64,000 nt of DNA from NCBI GenBank assembly GCA_900318625.1, contig ONLG01000001.1, positions 48,361-112,360 of the forward strand, written 5' to 3'. Below the pieces are notes generated by a model, which saw only the letters and a program-made list of their open reading frames with translations, searched no databases and was not told the DNA's origin. The translations under genes and the position numbers were made by a program. How positions within the stretch are numbered: the stretch's first letter is position 1; each line of letters opens with the position of its first letter. This document shows, in pieces, positions 34,447-43,409 of this stretch. This DNA comes from an uncultured Prevotella sp. GTDB lineage: Bacteria; Bacteroidota; Bacteroidia; Bacteroidales; Bacteroidaceae.

Positions 34447-35436
34447 CTATCTGAAGCTGTCGGTCAGTAGTTTTATTTCTATCTGCGGCGAAATGCGCTC
34501 GTAAAGGATGTTATACACGGCATCAAGGATGGGCATATTGACGTGCATGTGGCGGTTGATTTCCTTCATGCACTTCGTTCCGAAGTATCCTTCGGCTATC
34601 ATCTCCATCTCCATCTGCGCCGCCTTGACGTTATAGCCCTTGCCTATCATCGTTCCGAAGGTGCGGTTTCGCGAGAAGTTGCTGTAGCCCGTGACGAGCT
34701 GGTCGCCCAGATATACGCTGTCGATGATGCTTCGCTGCTCCATGGGACGCACGCTTGTGAGGAAGCGTTGCATCTCCTGCATGGCGTTGGACATAAGCAC
34801 CGCCTGGAAGTTATCGCCGTACTTGAGTCCGCTGCAAATACCCGCAGCGATGGCATAGACGTTTTTAAGCACCGAGGAATACTCAATTCCGAGAACGTCG
34901 GTCGACACTTTCGTCTTGATGAAGTTCGACGATATGATGTCGGCAAAGGCCTGGGCCTTGTCGCGGTCCTCGCATCCTATGGTGAGATACGACAGCCGCT
35001 CCATTGCCACCTCTTCGGCATGAGACGGTCCGCCGATGCAGGCAATGTTGCTGTAAGGCACGGAGAACACTTTGTGGAAATACTCCGAGCAGCACAGGTT
35101 GTCGTCGGGCACGATGCCCTTGATGGCAGTTATGATGAACTTGTCGCGTATGCGGGTCTTCAGGCGCTTGAGATGTGTCTTCAGATATGGCGACGGAGTC
35201 ACGAATATCAGTGTGTCGTAGAGCTGAGCTATCTTGTTGATGTCGCTCGAGAAGAATATCTCAGAGGTGTCGAAACGCACGCTCGTGAGGTAGGCGGGGT
35301 TGTGGCTGAGCCGCTGAAAGTCGGCAATGCGGTCGTCGCGACGCATATACCATCCGATGTGGTGGGTGTGGCTGACAACGATCTTGGCTATTGCCGTTGC
35401 CCATGAGCCGCCTCCCATGATAGCTATCTTTGACAT
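34447..35436 (-). CDS. gpsA: Glycerol-3-phosphate dehydrogenase [NAD(P)+]
   Basis: I chose the ATG at 35436 (329 residues), giving MSKIAIMGGGSWATAIAK with the Rossmann GGGSWAT at the expected place; a GTG two codons upstream is possible. Other family motifs are CIGGPSHAEEVA, EYSSVLKNVYAIAAGICSG and SRNRTFG. It makes sn-glycerol-3-phosphate for phospholipid synthesis. It lies downstream of lysS on the same strand, but a hairpin and repeats separate the two. Confidence 0.97.
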   Translation of the reverse strand: MSKIAIMGGGSWATAIAKIVVSHTHHIGWYMRRDDRIADFQRLSHNPAYLTSVRFDTSEIFFSSDINKIAQLYDTLIFVTPSPYLKTHLKRLKTRIRDKFIITAIKGIVPDDNLCCSEYFHKVFSVPYSNIACIGGPSHAEEVAMERLSYLTIGCEDRDKAQAFADIISSNFIKTKVSTDVLGIEYSSVLKNVYAIAAGICSGLKYGDNFQAVLMSNAMQEMQRFLTSVRPMEQRSIIDSVYLGDQLVTGYSNFSRNRTFGTMIGKGYNVKAAQMEMEMIAEGYFGTKCMKEINRHMHVNMPILDAVYNILYERISPQIEIKLLTDSFR

Positions 35437-35479
35437 AAGCACGTGTTTTTGTTATTTAGACAGAAGACCTTAAAGCATT

Positions 35480-35591
35480 TGACAGAAGCACAGATGGACA
35501 GGGTTTCTTGCTGATTTCTTCTTGACAGAAGCACAGAAGAACATATTTTACCTGCCGGTTTCTTCTTGACAGGAGCAAGGAAAATATGTTC
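35480..35591 (-). terminator. Repeat-rich hairpin region after lysS
   Basis: An 11-bp inverted repeat GAACATATTTT/AAAATATGTTC (35539-35549, 35581-35591) with an inner CCTG/CAGG could end lysS transcription. It sits among direct repeats of TGACAGAAGCACAG (35480 and 35523) and a degenerate third copy near 35566. Confidence 0.5.
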
Positions 35592-35614
35592 TTTGTCCTT
35601 CTGTAAGACATTCT

Positions 35615-37366
35615 TTATCCTTCTGTCGGCTCCTGTCCTTCTGTTGCAGCCGCTATCCAGGCCTGCACCTCGTCCATCTGCGGCTTCTCGTAGCCCAGCT
35701 TGTACTTCTTGTTAATCTCCAGAAGTTTCTGCTGCAGGGCTTGCGCCTTCTGTCCGGCAATGTCGCTGACGAGGTTGAAGCCTGCCTTGCGCAGCACGTG
35801 AACCCACTGCTCGGGCACGCCCAGCTGCTGCCATTCGGCTATGGTGCTCTGCGGAATCTTCTTCTCGGGCTTCATCTGTGGGAAGAAGAGCACCTCCTGG
35901 ATATAGGTCTTGCCCGTCATGAGCATCACAAGGCGGTCGATGCCGATGCCAATACCGCTCGTCGGCGGCATACCATACTGCAAAGCGCGCAGGAAGTCGT
36001 GGTCGATTATCATAGCCTCGTCGTCGCCCTTGTCGGCAAGACGCATCTGTTCCTTGAAGCGTTCCTCCTGGTCAATGGGGTCGTTGAGCTCCGAGTAGGC
36101 ATTGGCCAGCTCCTTTCCGTTGACCATCAGCTCGAAACGCTCGGTCAGCCCGGGCTTTGAGCGGTGCATCTTGGTAAGCGGCGACATCTCTACGGGATAG
36201 TCGGTGATGAACGTTGGCTGAATGAACGTACCCTCGCAGAACTCTCCGAAGAGTTCGTCGATGAGCTTTCCCTTGCCCATTGTCTCGTCTACCTCCATGC
36301 CCTTCTGCTGGCAGAACTGGCGTATCTCGTCTTCCGACTTGCCGTTGCAGTCGAATCCCGTCTTCTCCTTTATGGCATCGAGGATAGGCAGACGGCGATA
36401 GGGAGCCTTGAACGATATTACCTGCCCGTCGATCTCGCGCTCGGGCTTGCCGTTCACAGCCGTACAGATGGTCTCGAGCAGCTTCTCGGTGAACGACATC
36501 ATCCAGTTGTAGTCCTTATACTGCACATAAAGCTCCATGCAGGTGAACTCCGGGTTGTGGTTGCGGTCCATACCCTCGTTGCGGAAGTTCTTGCCAATCT
36601 CGTAGACACCCTCGAAACCGCCCACGATAAGCCGCTTCAGATAGAGCTCAGTAGCTATACGCATATACATCTGCGTGTTGAGCGCGTTGAAATGGGTTAT
36701 GAACGGACGAGCCGAAGCACCTCCGGCTATCGACTGCAAGGTTGGAGTTTCCACCTCGGTGTAGCCAGCTTCGTCGAGCACGCGGCGCATGGTGCGTATC
36801 ACGGTAGCGCGTTTGAGGAACGTGTCCTTCACTCCCTCGTTCACCACCAGGTCCACATAGCGGCGGCGGTAGCGCAGCTCGGGGTCGTCGAACTTGTCGT
36901 AGGCCACTCCGTCCTTGTATTTCACGATGGGCAGGGGCTTGAGCGACTTCGACAGCAGGGTCAGCTGCTGAGCGTGAACGCTTATTTCGCCGGTCTGCGT
37001 GCGGAACACAAAGCCCTTCACGCCTATGAAATCGCCTATGTCAAGCAGGCGTTTGAACACCTTGTTATACAAGTCTTTGTCCTCGCCGGGACACAGGTCG
37101 TCGCGCGACACATACACCTGTATGCGCCCTTTGGAGTCCTGTAGCTCGGCAAACGATGCCTTTCCCATCACGCGGCGGCTCATGAGGCGGCCTGCTATCA
37201 CTACTTCGCGCTGCGGCGCATCGTCGGTGAAGCTCTCGCGGATGTCCGTAGAGAAAGCGTTGGTGGGATACTCGGCTGCGGGATACGGGTCGATGCCCAT
37301 CTCGCGCAGCTCTTGAAGTGCTTGACGGCGAACAATCTCCTGTTCGCTCAGTTCTAAAATATTCAT
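35615..37366 (-). CDS. lysS: Lysyl-tRNA synthetase, class II
   Basis: The 583-residue product has the N-terminal OB anticodon-binding domain ([20 protein letters not shown]). The class II catalytic motifs follow: motif 2 region [20 protein letters not shown] and motif 3 region [12 protein letters not shown]. About 75 extra residues at the C-terminus (after [15 protein letters not shown]) form a helical tail with repeated Lys/Gln, which is common in Bacteroidota enzymes. It charges tRNA-Lys. Confidence 0.98.
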   Translation of the reverse strand: MNILELSEQEIVRRQALQELREMGIDPYPAAEYPTNAFSTDIRESFTDDAPQREVVIAGRLMSRRVMGKASFAELQDSKGRIQVYVSRDDLCPGEDKDLYNKVFKRLLDIGDFIGVKGFVFRTQTGEISVHAQQLTLLSKSLKPLPIVKYKDGVAYDKFDDPELRYRRRYVDLVVNEGVKDTFLKRATVIRTMRRVLDEAGYTEVETPTLQSIAGGASARPFITHFNALNTQMYMRIATELYLKRLIVGGFEGVYEIGKNFRNEGMDRNHNPEFTCMELYVQYKDYNWMMSFTEKLLETICTAVNGKPEREIDGQVISFKAPYRRLPILDAIKEKTGFDCNGKSEDEIRQFCQQKGMEVDETMGKGKLIDELFGEFCEGTFIQPTFITDYPVEMSPLTKMHRSKPGLTERFELMVNGKELANAYSELNDPIDQEERFKEQMRLADKGDDEAMIIDHDFLRALQYGMPPTSGIGIGIDRLVMLMTGKTYIQEVLFFPQMKPEKKIPQSTIAEWQQLGVPEQWVHVLRKAGFNLVSDIAGQKAQALQQKLLEINKKYKLGYEKPQMDEVQAWIAAATEGQEPTEG

Positions 37367-37409
37367 ATATGATGTGTTCTTGAAATCGCTTTACGGTGCT
37401 AAGCAAATG

Positions 37410-37417
37410 CAAAAGTA
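37410..37417 (-). promoter_or_regulatory. Promoter -7 box of lysS
   Basis: The minus strand reads TACTTTTG, 44 bp upstream of the lysS ATG. The 37367-37843 gap also holds array 4, a GC-rich element and the ftsX promoter. Confidence 0.6.
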
Positions 37418-37475
37418 AGCAGATTTTTGCTAACTACCTATTTTTAAGACCTATTTTTCAGCCAAACAAGAAAGT

Positions 37476-37534
37476 AATATGGGCCATATTACCGACCAAT
37501 ATGGGCCATATTACTCACCAATATGGGCCATATT
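37476..37534. repeat. Array 4: three 15-bp palindromes (centre GGC), 22-bp period
   Basis: AATATGGGCCATATT occurs at 37476, 37498 and 37520 with spacers ACCGACC and ACTCACC. The left edge is AAAGTAATATG. It joins the GC-rich element on the right. Confidence 0.95.
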
Positions 37535-37540
37535 ACTCAC

Positions 37541-37722
37541 CCACCCCCGGCCCCTCCCCAAAGGAGGGGAGCCGAAAGGCCTTCGCAGAAGGCTTATATG
37601 CCCTATAAATCTCATAAGACCTATAAGCCGTCCCCCCTTTGGGGGAATTGCGGGGGGCTTCTCCTCCCCCCTCGGGGGACTGAGAAAGGCTTCTTCGGGG
37701 CACTGAGTGGGGCTTTTCCACA
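37541..37722. repeat. GC-rich dispersed repeat element
   Basis: It contains CCCTCCCCAAAGGAGGGG hairpin DNA, a middle part with CTATAAATCTCATAAGACCT-type repeats, and further CCCCCTTTGGGGG and CCCCCTCGGGGG palindromes. It resembles non-coding repeats common in Prevotella and Bacteroides intergenic DNA. Short ORFs across it are not credible. Confidence 0.7.
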
Positions 37723-37778
37723 TTAGTTAAATATAGTTTAAAAAGTGCGGCGAGTGCTCATTATTGGGATTGATTTAG

Positions 37779-37786
37779 TAATTTTG
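37779..37786 (+). promoter_or_regulatory. Promoter -7 box of the ftsX operon
   Basis: TAATTTTG lies 57 bp before the chosen ftsX ATG. An alternative start upstream of this box would not be transcribed from it, so it helps fix the start. Confidence 0.6.
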
Positions 37787-37843
37787 CGCAAAATTTGGGG
37801 TTCTATGCCCTTATTCTTACAAGTAACAAGCCTGCCAAAGATA

Positions 37844-38725
37844 ATGGGAAAACGCAGAAACAAAGCTGGAAAGCGCCGTAACTTCCACGGAACGACCCTG
37901 TTGATAAGCACTTCGATGGTGCTCATACTGCTCGGCATGGTAGTGCTGACGGTGTTCACAGCACGCAACCTGTCGGCATACGCCAAGGAGAACCTTACGC
38001 TCACGATGATACTCCTGCCCGAAACCTCCTCACAGGAGGCGCAGCAGCTGTGTGCGCAAGTGAAAAGACTGCCCTACATAACCAACATCAACTACATCAG
38101 CAAGGACAAGTCGCTTGCCGAGGGAACGAAGGAGCTGGGTGCCGACCCCACCGAATTTATCGGCGGCGAAAACCCCTTCACTGCTTCCATCGACCTGCAG
38201 CTGCGCGCGGAGTATGCCAACAACGACTCCATACGCTGGATATCGAAGCGACTGAAGCAGTACAAGAACGTTGCCGACGTGGACTACCGCAAGGAACTGG
38301 TCGAGAGCGTGAACAAAACGCTCCAGCAGATAAGCCTCGTGCTGCTCGTGCTGGCAGCCCTGCTCACGGTGGTTTCGTTCTCGCTAATCAACAACACCAT
38401 ACGTCTGAGCATCTACTCGCGCCGCTTCTCCATCCACACCATGAAACTCGTGGGAGCCTCGTGGGGCTTCATACGCCGCCCCTTCATCCGCAAGGCCGTG
38501 GCTCAGGGGCTGCTGTCGGCAATGGTGGCAATGATAGTGCTCGGCTGCGGCATCTATGCGCTCTACTACTGGGAGCCCGACATGATAAAGTTCATCGACC
38601 GCAAGGTGCTGGCGTTCACCGCCGGAGCCGTGCTCGTGGCCGGAGTGCTCATCACTACGCTGTGTGCCGAGTTCTCGGTAAACAAGTTCCTGAGAATGAA
38701 AGCCGGCGACCTGTATAAGATCTGA
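37844..38725 (+). CDS. ftsX: Cell-division permease FtsX
   Basis: I chose the ATG at 37844 (293 residues), giving a basic N-terminus (MGKRRNKAGKRRNFHG) before TM1. Four TM helices are visible, with a large loop between TM1 and TM2 (ENLTLTMILLPETSSQEAQQ) and FSLINNTIRLSIYSRRFSI before TM3. FtsX with FtsE controls septal peptidoglycan hydrolases. No ftsE gene is adjacent, as is usual in Bacteroidota. It leads an operon with a DUF3098 gene, uppP, truB, queA and folK. Confidence 0.94.
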   Translation: MGKRRNKAGKRRNFHGTTLLISTSMVLILLGMVVLTVFTARNLSAYAKENLTLTMILLPETSSQEAQQLCAQVKRLPYITNINYISKDKSLAEGTKELGADPTEFIGGENPFTASIDLQLRAEYANNDSIRWISKRLKQYKNVADVDYRKELVESVNKTLQQISLVLLVLAALLTVVSFSLINNTIRLSIYSRRFSIHTMKLVGASWGFIRRPFIRKAVAQGLLSAMVAMIVLGCGIYALYYWEPDMIKFIDRKVLAFTAGAVLVAGVLITTLCAEFSVNKFLRMKAGDLYKI

Positions 38726-38754
38726 CAAGCAACAACATAACAAACACACAAATA

Positions 38755-39003
38755 ATGGATAAGAGAAATCTTGCTTTCGGCAAAACAAACTTCATTATGA
38801 TGGCTGTGGGAATGGCCGTCGTGGTGATTGGTTTCATCCTTATGAGCGGCGGCACATCGACTGAAGAGGCATTCAACCCCGACATCTTCAGCGCGATGCA
38901 CATCAAGGTGGCTCCCGTTGTCACCTTCCTGGGCTTCGTTTCGATAATAGCCGCCATCATCTACAAGCCTAAGAACGGAACCGAGGAGGGCGAAGACAAA
39001 TGA
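38755..39003 (+). CDS. Small two-TM membrane protein (DUF3098)
   Basis: The 82-residue protein has two TM helices (about 14-32 and 50-68). It starts MDKRNLAFGKTNFIMM and has the conserved GSGGTS-like loop LMSGGTSTEEAFNPDIFS. This matches DUF3098 of Bacteroidota, which is found between ftsX and uppP. Its role is unknown, but the context suggests an envelope or division accessory. Its stop overlaps the uppP start (ATGA). Confidence 0.88.
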   Translation: MDKRNLAFGKTNFIMMAVGMAVVVIGFILMSGGTSTEEAFNPDIFSAMHIKVAPVVTFLGFVSIIAAIIYKPKNGTEEGEDK

Positions 39004-39857
39004 ATTGGATTGAAACGATTATCATCGCCATAGTAGAAGGTTTGACGGAGTTCCTCCCCGTGTCGTCAACGGGACACATGATTATCACTCAGAACCTCTT
39101 AGGCATACCTCAGGGCGACCCATTCGTACACGCTTTCACCTTTATTATACAGTTCGGAGCCATCCTGTCGGTGGTGTGCCTGTACTGGAAGCGCTTCTTC
39201 AAGTTCGACAACACGCCTGCGCCGGAAGGCAGCTCGTGGTTTCAGCGCATGAAGCACCGCTACTATTTCTACTGGCTGCTGATTGTCGGCGTGCTGCCAG
39301 CCGTCATCATAGGCTTGCTCGCCAAGAAGTCGGGTGTGCTCGACTGGCTGCTCGACAGCGTTGAGGTGGTGGCAGTGATGCTTGTGGTGGGCGGTATCTT
39401 CATGCTGTTCTGCGACAAGCTGTTCAACAAAGGCAGCGAAAGCACACCGCTGAACGAGAAGCGCGCCTTCAACATAGGTCTTTATCAGTGTATTTCGGTC
39501 ATCCCAGGCGTGTCGCGCTCGATGGCTACCATCGTTGGCGGCATGACACAGGGGCTCACCCGCAAGCGCGCAGCCGAGTTCTCGTTCTTCCTTGCCGTAC
39601 CCACGATGGCCGGTGCCACGCTGCTCGACCTGCTCGACCTGCTGAAGGGTGACACTACATGGGCCACTTCCCACAACATAACGATGCTGGTACTGGGCTG
39701 TGCCGTGGCCTTTGTGGTTGCGCTGCTTGCCATGAAGTGGTTTGTATCCTTCCTTACGAAGTATGGTTTCAAGGCTTTCGGCATCTACCGCATCATTGTC
39801 GGCAGCATCATTATCATCTTGCTGCTCACCGGTCACTCACTTGCAATGGTAGACTAA
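39000..39857 (+). CDS. uppP: Undecaprenyl-diphosphatase
   Basis: The 285-residue, 7-8 TM protein starts in the ATGA overlap with the previous gene. Catalytic motifs are EGLTEFLPVSSTGHM and PGVSRSMATIVGG. It recycles undecaprenyl pyrophosphate to the lipid carrier used for peptidoglycan and other envelope polymers. The family also gives bacitracin resistance when overproduced. Confidence 0.97.
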   Translation: MNWIETIIIAIVEGLTEFLPVSSTGHMIITQNLLGIPQGDPFVHAFTFIIQFGAILSVVCLYWKRFFKFDNTPAPEGSSWFQRMKHRYYFYWLLIVGVLPAVIIGLLAKKSGVLDWLLDSVEVVAVMLVVGGIFMLFCDKLFNKGSESTPLNEKRAFNIGLYQCISVIPGVSRSMATIVGGMTQGLTRKRAAEFSFFLAVPTMAGATLLDLLDLLKGDTTWATSHNITMLVLGCAVAFVVALLAMKWFVSFLTKYGFKAFGIYRIIVGSIIIILLLTGHSLAMVD

Positions 39858-39859
39858 AT

Positions 39860-40567
39860 ATGGACTTCAAGGAAGGCGAGATAATAGCCATCGACAAGCC
39901 CTACGGCATGAGCAGCTTCGGAGCCTTGGCCCACATCAGGTTTCTCTGTTCCAAGAAGCAAGGCAGCAAGGTGAAGATGGGCCACGCAGGCACTCTTGAC
40001 CCGCTTGCCACGGGCGTGCTCGTACTGTGTACTGGCAAGAAGACCAAGCAGATAGAGCAGCTGCAGGCCCATACCAAGGAGTACGTGGCCGGAGTGCAGC
40101 TCGGAGCCACCACTGCAAGCTTCGACAAGGAGCACGAAGTGGATGCCACCTACCCCACCGAGCATATCACGCGCGAGCTCGTAGAGCAGATGCTGACCCG
40201 CTTCGTGGGCGAACAGCAGCAGGTTCCGCCATCGTTCTCGGCCTGCATGGTGAACGGCAAGCGCGCCTATCAGCTCAGCCGTAAAGGCAAGGAGGTGGAG
40301 CTGCAACCCAAGACTATACAGATCGACGAGATAGAGCTGCTCGACTTCGATGCGCAGACCAAGCAGGCACATATCAGAGTGGTGTGCGGCAAAGGCACAT
40401 ACATACGCGCCCTGGCCCGCGACATAGGCTCGGCACTCGGCAGCGGAGCCTATCTGACATCGCTGCGACGCACACGCGTGGGCGACATAAGAGTGGAAGA
40501 GTGCCACGACTTCGACAGTTTCGCCGAATGGCTCGACCAACAACAGTTAGCAAACAGTCATCAATAA
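39860..40567 (+). CDS. truB: tRNA pseudouridine-55 synthase
   Basis: The ATG at 39860, two bases after the uppP stop, gives 235 residues. TruB motifs are AIDKPYGMSSFGAL, KMGHAGTLDPLATGVLVL (with the catalytic Asp) and GTYIRALARDIG. It makes pseudouridine 55 in the T loop of tRNAs. This is relevant to the unusual T loop of the tRNA-Met at 44312, which keeps a T at position 55. Confidence 0.97.
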   Translation: MDFKEGEIIAIDKPYGMSSFGALAHIRFLCSKKQGSKVKMGHAGTLDPLATGVLVLCTGKKTKQIEQLQAHTKEYVAGVQLGATTASFDKEHEVDATYPTEHITRELVEQMLTRFVGEQQQVPPSFSACMVNGKRAYQLSRKGKEVELQPKTIQIDEIELLDFDAQTKQAHIRVVCGKGTYIRALARDIGSALGSGAYLTSLRRTRVGDIRVEECHDFDSFAEWLDQQQLANSHQ

Positions 40568-40572
40568 CAGAT

Positions 40573-41751
40573 ATGAAGCTATCACAATTCAGATTTAAAC
40601 TACCCGAAGAGCTTATTGCTCCCTACCCCCACACCTCTAAGCACGAGATAAAACGTGCCGACGGAACGGTGGCTACGTTCAACGTCACACGCCGCGACGA
40701 ATGTAGGCTGATGGTGCTTCACCGACAGTCGGAAACCATAGAGCTATACAAGAAGGACGAAAAGGGACAGCCCATAGAGGGCCAGTACCTCGACTTCCGC
40801 AACATCATCGACTACTTCGACGAAGGCGACACGTTCGTGTTCAACGACACCAAGGTGTTCCCGGCACGCCTCTACGGCACGAAAGAGAAGACCGATGCCA
40901 AGATTGAGGTGTTCCTGCTGCGCGAGCTCAACGAGGATATGCGTCTGTGGGACGTGCTCGTGGAGCCTGCAAGGAAGATACGCATCGGCAACAAGCTCTT
41001 CTTCGACGAGTCGGGAACGATGGTGGCCGAGGTGATTGACAACACCACAAGCCGCGGACGCACCCTGCGCTTCCTCTACGACTGCCCCCACGATGAGTTC
41101 AAGAACGAGCTGTTCCAGCTCGGAGAAACTCCGCTGCCTCACTATATCCTCGAAGCGCGAGAGAAAGCAGAGGTGCCCAAGGGCGTGCAACCCGAGGATG
41201 CAGAGAACTTCCAGACCGTGTTCGCCCGCAACGAGGGTGCCGTGACTGCTCCGGCAGCCGGACTGCACTTCAGCCGGGAGCTGATGAAGCTCATGGAACT
41301 GCACGGACTGGAGTCGGCTTTCATCACCTTGCATTGCAGCCTGAGCAATTTCCACGACATTGAAGTGGAAGATCTCACCAAGCACAAGATGGATTCGGAA
41401 CGCATGAAGATAGACAGCGAAGCCTGCCGCATAGTGAACAAGGCGCGACAAGAGGGCAAGCACATCTGCTCGGTGGGCACAAGCGTGCTGAAAGCTACCG
41501 AGACAGCCGTTGGCACCGACGGAATGTTGAAGGAATACGACGGATGGACCAACAAGTTCATATTCCCGAAATACGACTTCGGCCTTTCCGACTCCATGAT
41601 TGCCAACTTCTACCACCCGATGTCGACCCTGCTCATGGCTACAGCTGCCTTCGGAGGCTACGAACTGGTTATGAAGGCTTACGACATGGCTATAGAACAC
41701 GGCTTCAAGTTCGGTTGCTACGGCGACGCAATGCTTATCGTCAACGACTAA
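40573..41751 (+). CDS. queA: S-adenosylmethionine:tRNA ribosyltransferase-isomerase
   Basis: The ATG at 40573 gives 392 residues, 5 bp after truB. Motifs are FRFKLPEELIAPYP, TFVFNDTKVFPARLYG, AVTAPAAGLHFS, and the C-terminal FYHPMSTLLMATAAFGGYE. It transfers the ribosyl part of SAM to preQ1-tRNA in queuosine synthesis. It is somewhat longer than the enterobacterial enzyme because of a loop at about residues 45-75. Confidence 0.96.
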   Translation: MKLSQFRFKLPEELIAPYPHTSKHEIKRADGTVATFNVTRRDECRLMVLHRQSETIELYKKDEKGQPIEGQYLDFRNIIDYFDEGDTFVFNDTKVFPARLYGTKEKTDAKIEVFLLRELNEDMRLWDVLVEPARKIRIGNKLFFDESGTMVAEVIDNTTSRGRTLRFLYDCPHDEFKNELFQLGETPLPHYILEAREKAEVPKGVQPEDAENFQTVFARNEGAVTAPAAGLHFSRELMKLMELHGLESAFITLHCSLSNFHDIEVEDLTKHKMDSERMKIDSEACRIVNKARQEGKHICSVGTSVLKATETAVGTDGMLKEYDGWTNKFIFPKYDFGLSDSMIANFYHPMSTLLMATAAFGGYELVMKAYDMAIEHGFKFGCYGDAMLIVND

Positions 41752-41764
41752 ACACACCAAAGCG

Positions 41765-42211
41765 ATGCACACCACCTACCTTGCCCTGGGCTCCAACCTT
41801 GGCAACCGTCGGCAGCTGATGGCAAGAGCCATTGAGCTGATAGGCCGGGAGGTGGGCACCGTAGAGCGTAAGTCGGAGCTCTACGAGTCGGAGCCGTGGG
41901 GCTTTGACTCGGAAAACAGATTTCTCAATGCCGTGGTAAAGGTGCAGACCGAGCTTGAGCCGATGGAGCTGCTGCGCACAACGCAGCATATCGAGCGGCT
42001 GCTGGGACGCAAGCACAAGACTGCTGCGCCCACAGGACAAGCCGGCAACAGCAACAAACCAGTCTACCACGACCGCACGATGGACATAGACATTCTGCTC
42101 TACGACGACCTCAGCATCGACGAACCTACCCTGAAGATACCCCATCCGCTGATGACGGAGCGCGATTTCGTGATGGTTCCGCTCAGAGAAGTGATGGACA
42201 GCAAGGCGTAA
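41765..42211 (+). CDS. folK: 2-amino-4-hydroxy-6-hydroxymethyldihydropteridine pyrophosphokinase
   Basis: The 148-residue protein has the HPPK layout: TYLALGSNLGNRRQLM, a central ETEL-like strand region with QHIERLLGR, and the signature DRTMDIDILLYDD, followed by PHPLMTERDFVMVPL. It activates the pterin for dihydropteroate synthesis in the folate pathway. It is the last gene of the ftsX operon; a terminator follows. Confidence 0.95.
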   Translation: MHTTYLALGSNLGNRRQLMARAIELIGREVGTVERKSELYESEPWGFDSENRFLNAVVKVQTELEPMELLRTTQHIERLLGRKHKTAAPTGQAGNSNKPVYHDRTMDIDILLYDDLSIDEPTLKIPHPLMTERDFVMVPLREVMDSKA

Positions 42212-42234
42212 CACACACTGCAACAAAACAATAT

Positions 42235-42275
42235 GGCGAGTTGGAACCTGCAAAGGCTATCCAACTCGCCAATTC
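42235..42275 (+). terminator. Terminator of the ftsX-folK operon
   Basis: An 11-bp perfect stem GGCGAGTTGGA/TCCAACTCGCC (42235-42245, 42260-42270) is followed by AATTCTTTTC. Confidence 0.85.
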
Positions 42276-42283
42276 TTTTCTAA

Positions 42284-42320
42284 CGAAAAAGAGCCGACAA
42301 GTTGTCGGCTCGCTTTATTT
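42284..42320 (-). terminator. Terminator of rpsO
   Basis: GAGCCGACA-AGT-TGTCGGCTC (stem 9 bp) is followed on the minus strand by T5. On the plus strand it is followed by GCTTTATTTT, so it may act both ways. Confidence 0.85.
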
Positions 42321-42385
42321 TCCCGTCGGCCTTTCAGCCAGACCTATGTTTGCTCCGTTTGTCGGGAGGCTGTTCAGCCTGCTGT

Positions 42386-42655
42386 TTACTTACGCAGGCC
42401 GAGCTTCTTCACGATAGCACGGTAGCGCTCGATGTCGCGCTCCTTGAGATACTTGAGCAATGCGCGGCGCTTACCTACAAGCATGGTAAGCGAACGAGTA
42501 GTAACGAAGTCCTTGTGGTGCTTCTTCACGTGCTCTGTAAGGTGCTTGATGCGATAGGTAAAAAGAGCAATCTGGCTCTCAGCAGAGCCTGTGTCGGTAG
42601 CAGACTGGCCATACTGACCGAAAATCTCTGCCTTGGTTGTCTTGTCTAAGTACAT
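42386..42655 (-). CDS. rpsO: 30S ribosomal protein S15
   Basis: The 89-residue product is the normal S15 size, with TGSAESQIALFTYRIKHLTEH and SLTMLVGKRRALLKYLK. It binds the central domain of 16S rRNA. The leader between its promoter box (42799-42806) and the ATG is about 140 nt, long enough for the autoregulatory RNA structure found upstream of rpsO in several phyla. I could not draw a convincing one by eye. Confidence 0.98.
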   Translation of the reverse strand: MYLDKTTKAEIFGQYGQSATDTGSAESQIALFTYRIKHLTEHVKKHHKDFVTTRSLTMLVGKRRALLKYLKERDIERYRAIVKKLGLRK

Positions 42656-42798
42656 GACTGAAATTGTTTTGATGAATTTTGATTAAATATTACATCCTTC
42701 TGAAGCACACCGTCTTCATCATACGGCGACATCATCGAATGCATCGGAGTTTCCGAAAGTGCTCCTCTGGCTCCCTGCGGGTTCCCGAAAAAGCGGTG

Positions 42799-42806
42799 CA
42801 AAGGTA
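42799..42806 (-). promoter_or_regulatory. Promoter -7 box of rpsO
   Basis: The minus strand reads TACCTTTG. It is the only good box upstream of rpsO and implies a long leader. The 42656-43001 gap holds this leader and the YARHG promoter. Confidence 0.6.
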
Positions 42807-42881
42807 TCTATAATTTCCCAATAATCAAAAAAAATGCAAGAAAACTTAAACCAACTTACAGCGTAAACATCAATAATTATG

Positions 42882-42889
42882 TACATTTG
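42882..42889 (+). promoter_or_regulatory. Promoter -7 box of the YARHG-M15 operon
   Basis: TACATTTG lies 112 bp before the chosen ATG at 43002. No second start in between has a clear domain or signal peptide. Confidence 0.5.
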
Positions 42890-43001
42890 CAGACGGAGAG
42901 CCTTGCTTCAAACCACAGCATGGGCCGTCTCCCCCTCCGTAATCAATAACCACTGGCCCCACTCAGGGAGACAGCGAGGCCATAAAAAAACTCAAAAAAC
43001 C

Positions 43002-43409
43002 ATGAAACAACTACTAAAAAACCGCTGGAGCCGTGCCTTGACACTGTCTTTCGCCATGATGTTCGCCTTTGGCATGGAAGCCTACTCACAGTATGTTCCC
43101 TCCATTCCGCGCAACCAGCAGCGCACCACACGCACCACAGCACGCCGCAACGTGGCCTGGGGCTCGCAATACGACTGGCTGTCGACGCGCTATGCCAACT
43201 ATAGCGACATCCAATACATGGACCGCGGTCAGGTGAGAGTGATGCTCAACTCCATCTATGCACGCCACGGACGCTACTTCAAGGATGCCAACCTGCGCCG
43301 CTACTTCAATGCGCAGTCGTGGTATCGCCCCTGGCGCAACGAGGTTCCTTCCAGTGCTTTCAACAAATACGAGCGTGCCAATATCTCATTCCTGTCTAAG
43401 TACGACTGA
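43002..43409 (+). CDS. Secreted YARHG-domain protein
   Basis: The ATG at 43002 gives 135 residues with a signal peptide (MKQLLKNRWSRALTLSFAMM, ending near AYSQ). The mature part contains the motif NSIYARHGRYFKD followed by FNAQSWYRPW. This is the YARHG domain, a small extracellular domain of unknown role. Its stop overlaps the start of the next gene (ATGA), so it is translated with the M15 peptidase and is probably involved in the cell wall. Confidence 0.88.
   Translation: MKQLLKNRWSRALTLSFAMMFAFGMEAYSQYVPSIPRNQQRTTRTTARRNVAWGSQYDWLSTRYANYSDIQYMDRGQVRVMLNSIYARHGRYFKDANLRRYFNAQSWYRPWRNEVPSSAFNKYERANISFLSKYD

Noticed and set aside
34216-34470. ORFs across the 57-bp repeats
   Set aside because: They run through the repeats and the pgi promoter box.
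37396-37726. Small ORFs across array 4 and the GC-rich element
   Set aside because: Their codons come from palindromes and GC-rich repeats, and they lack family resemblance.
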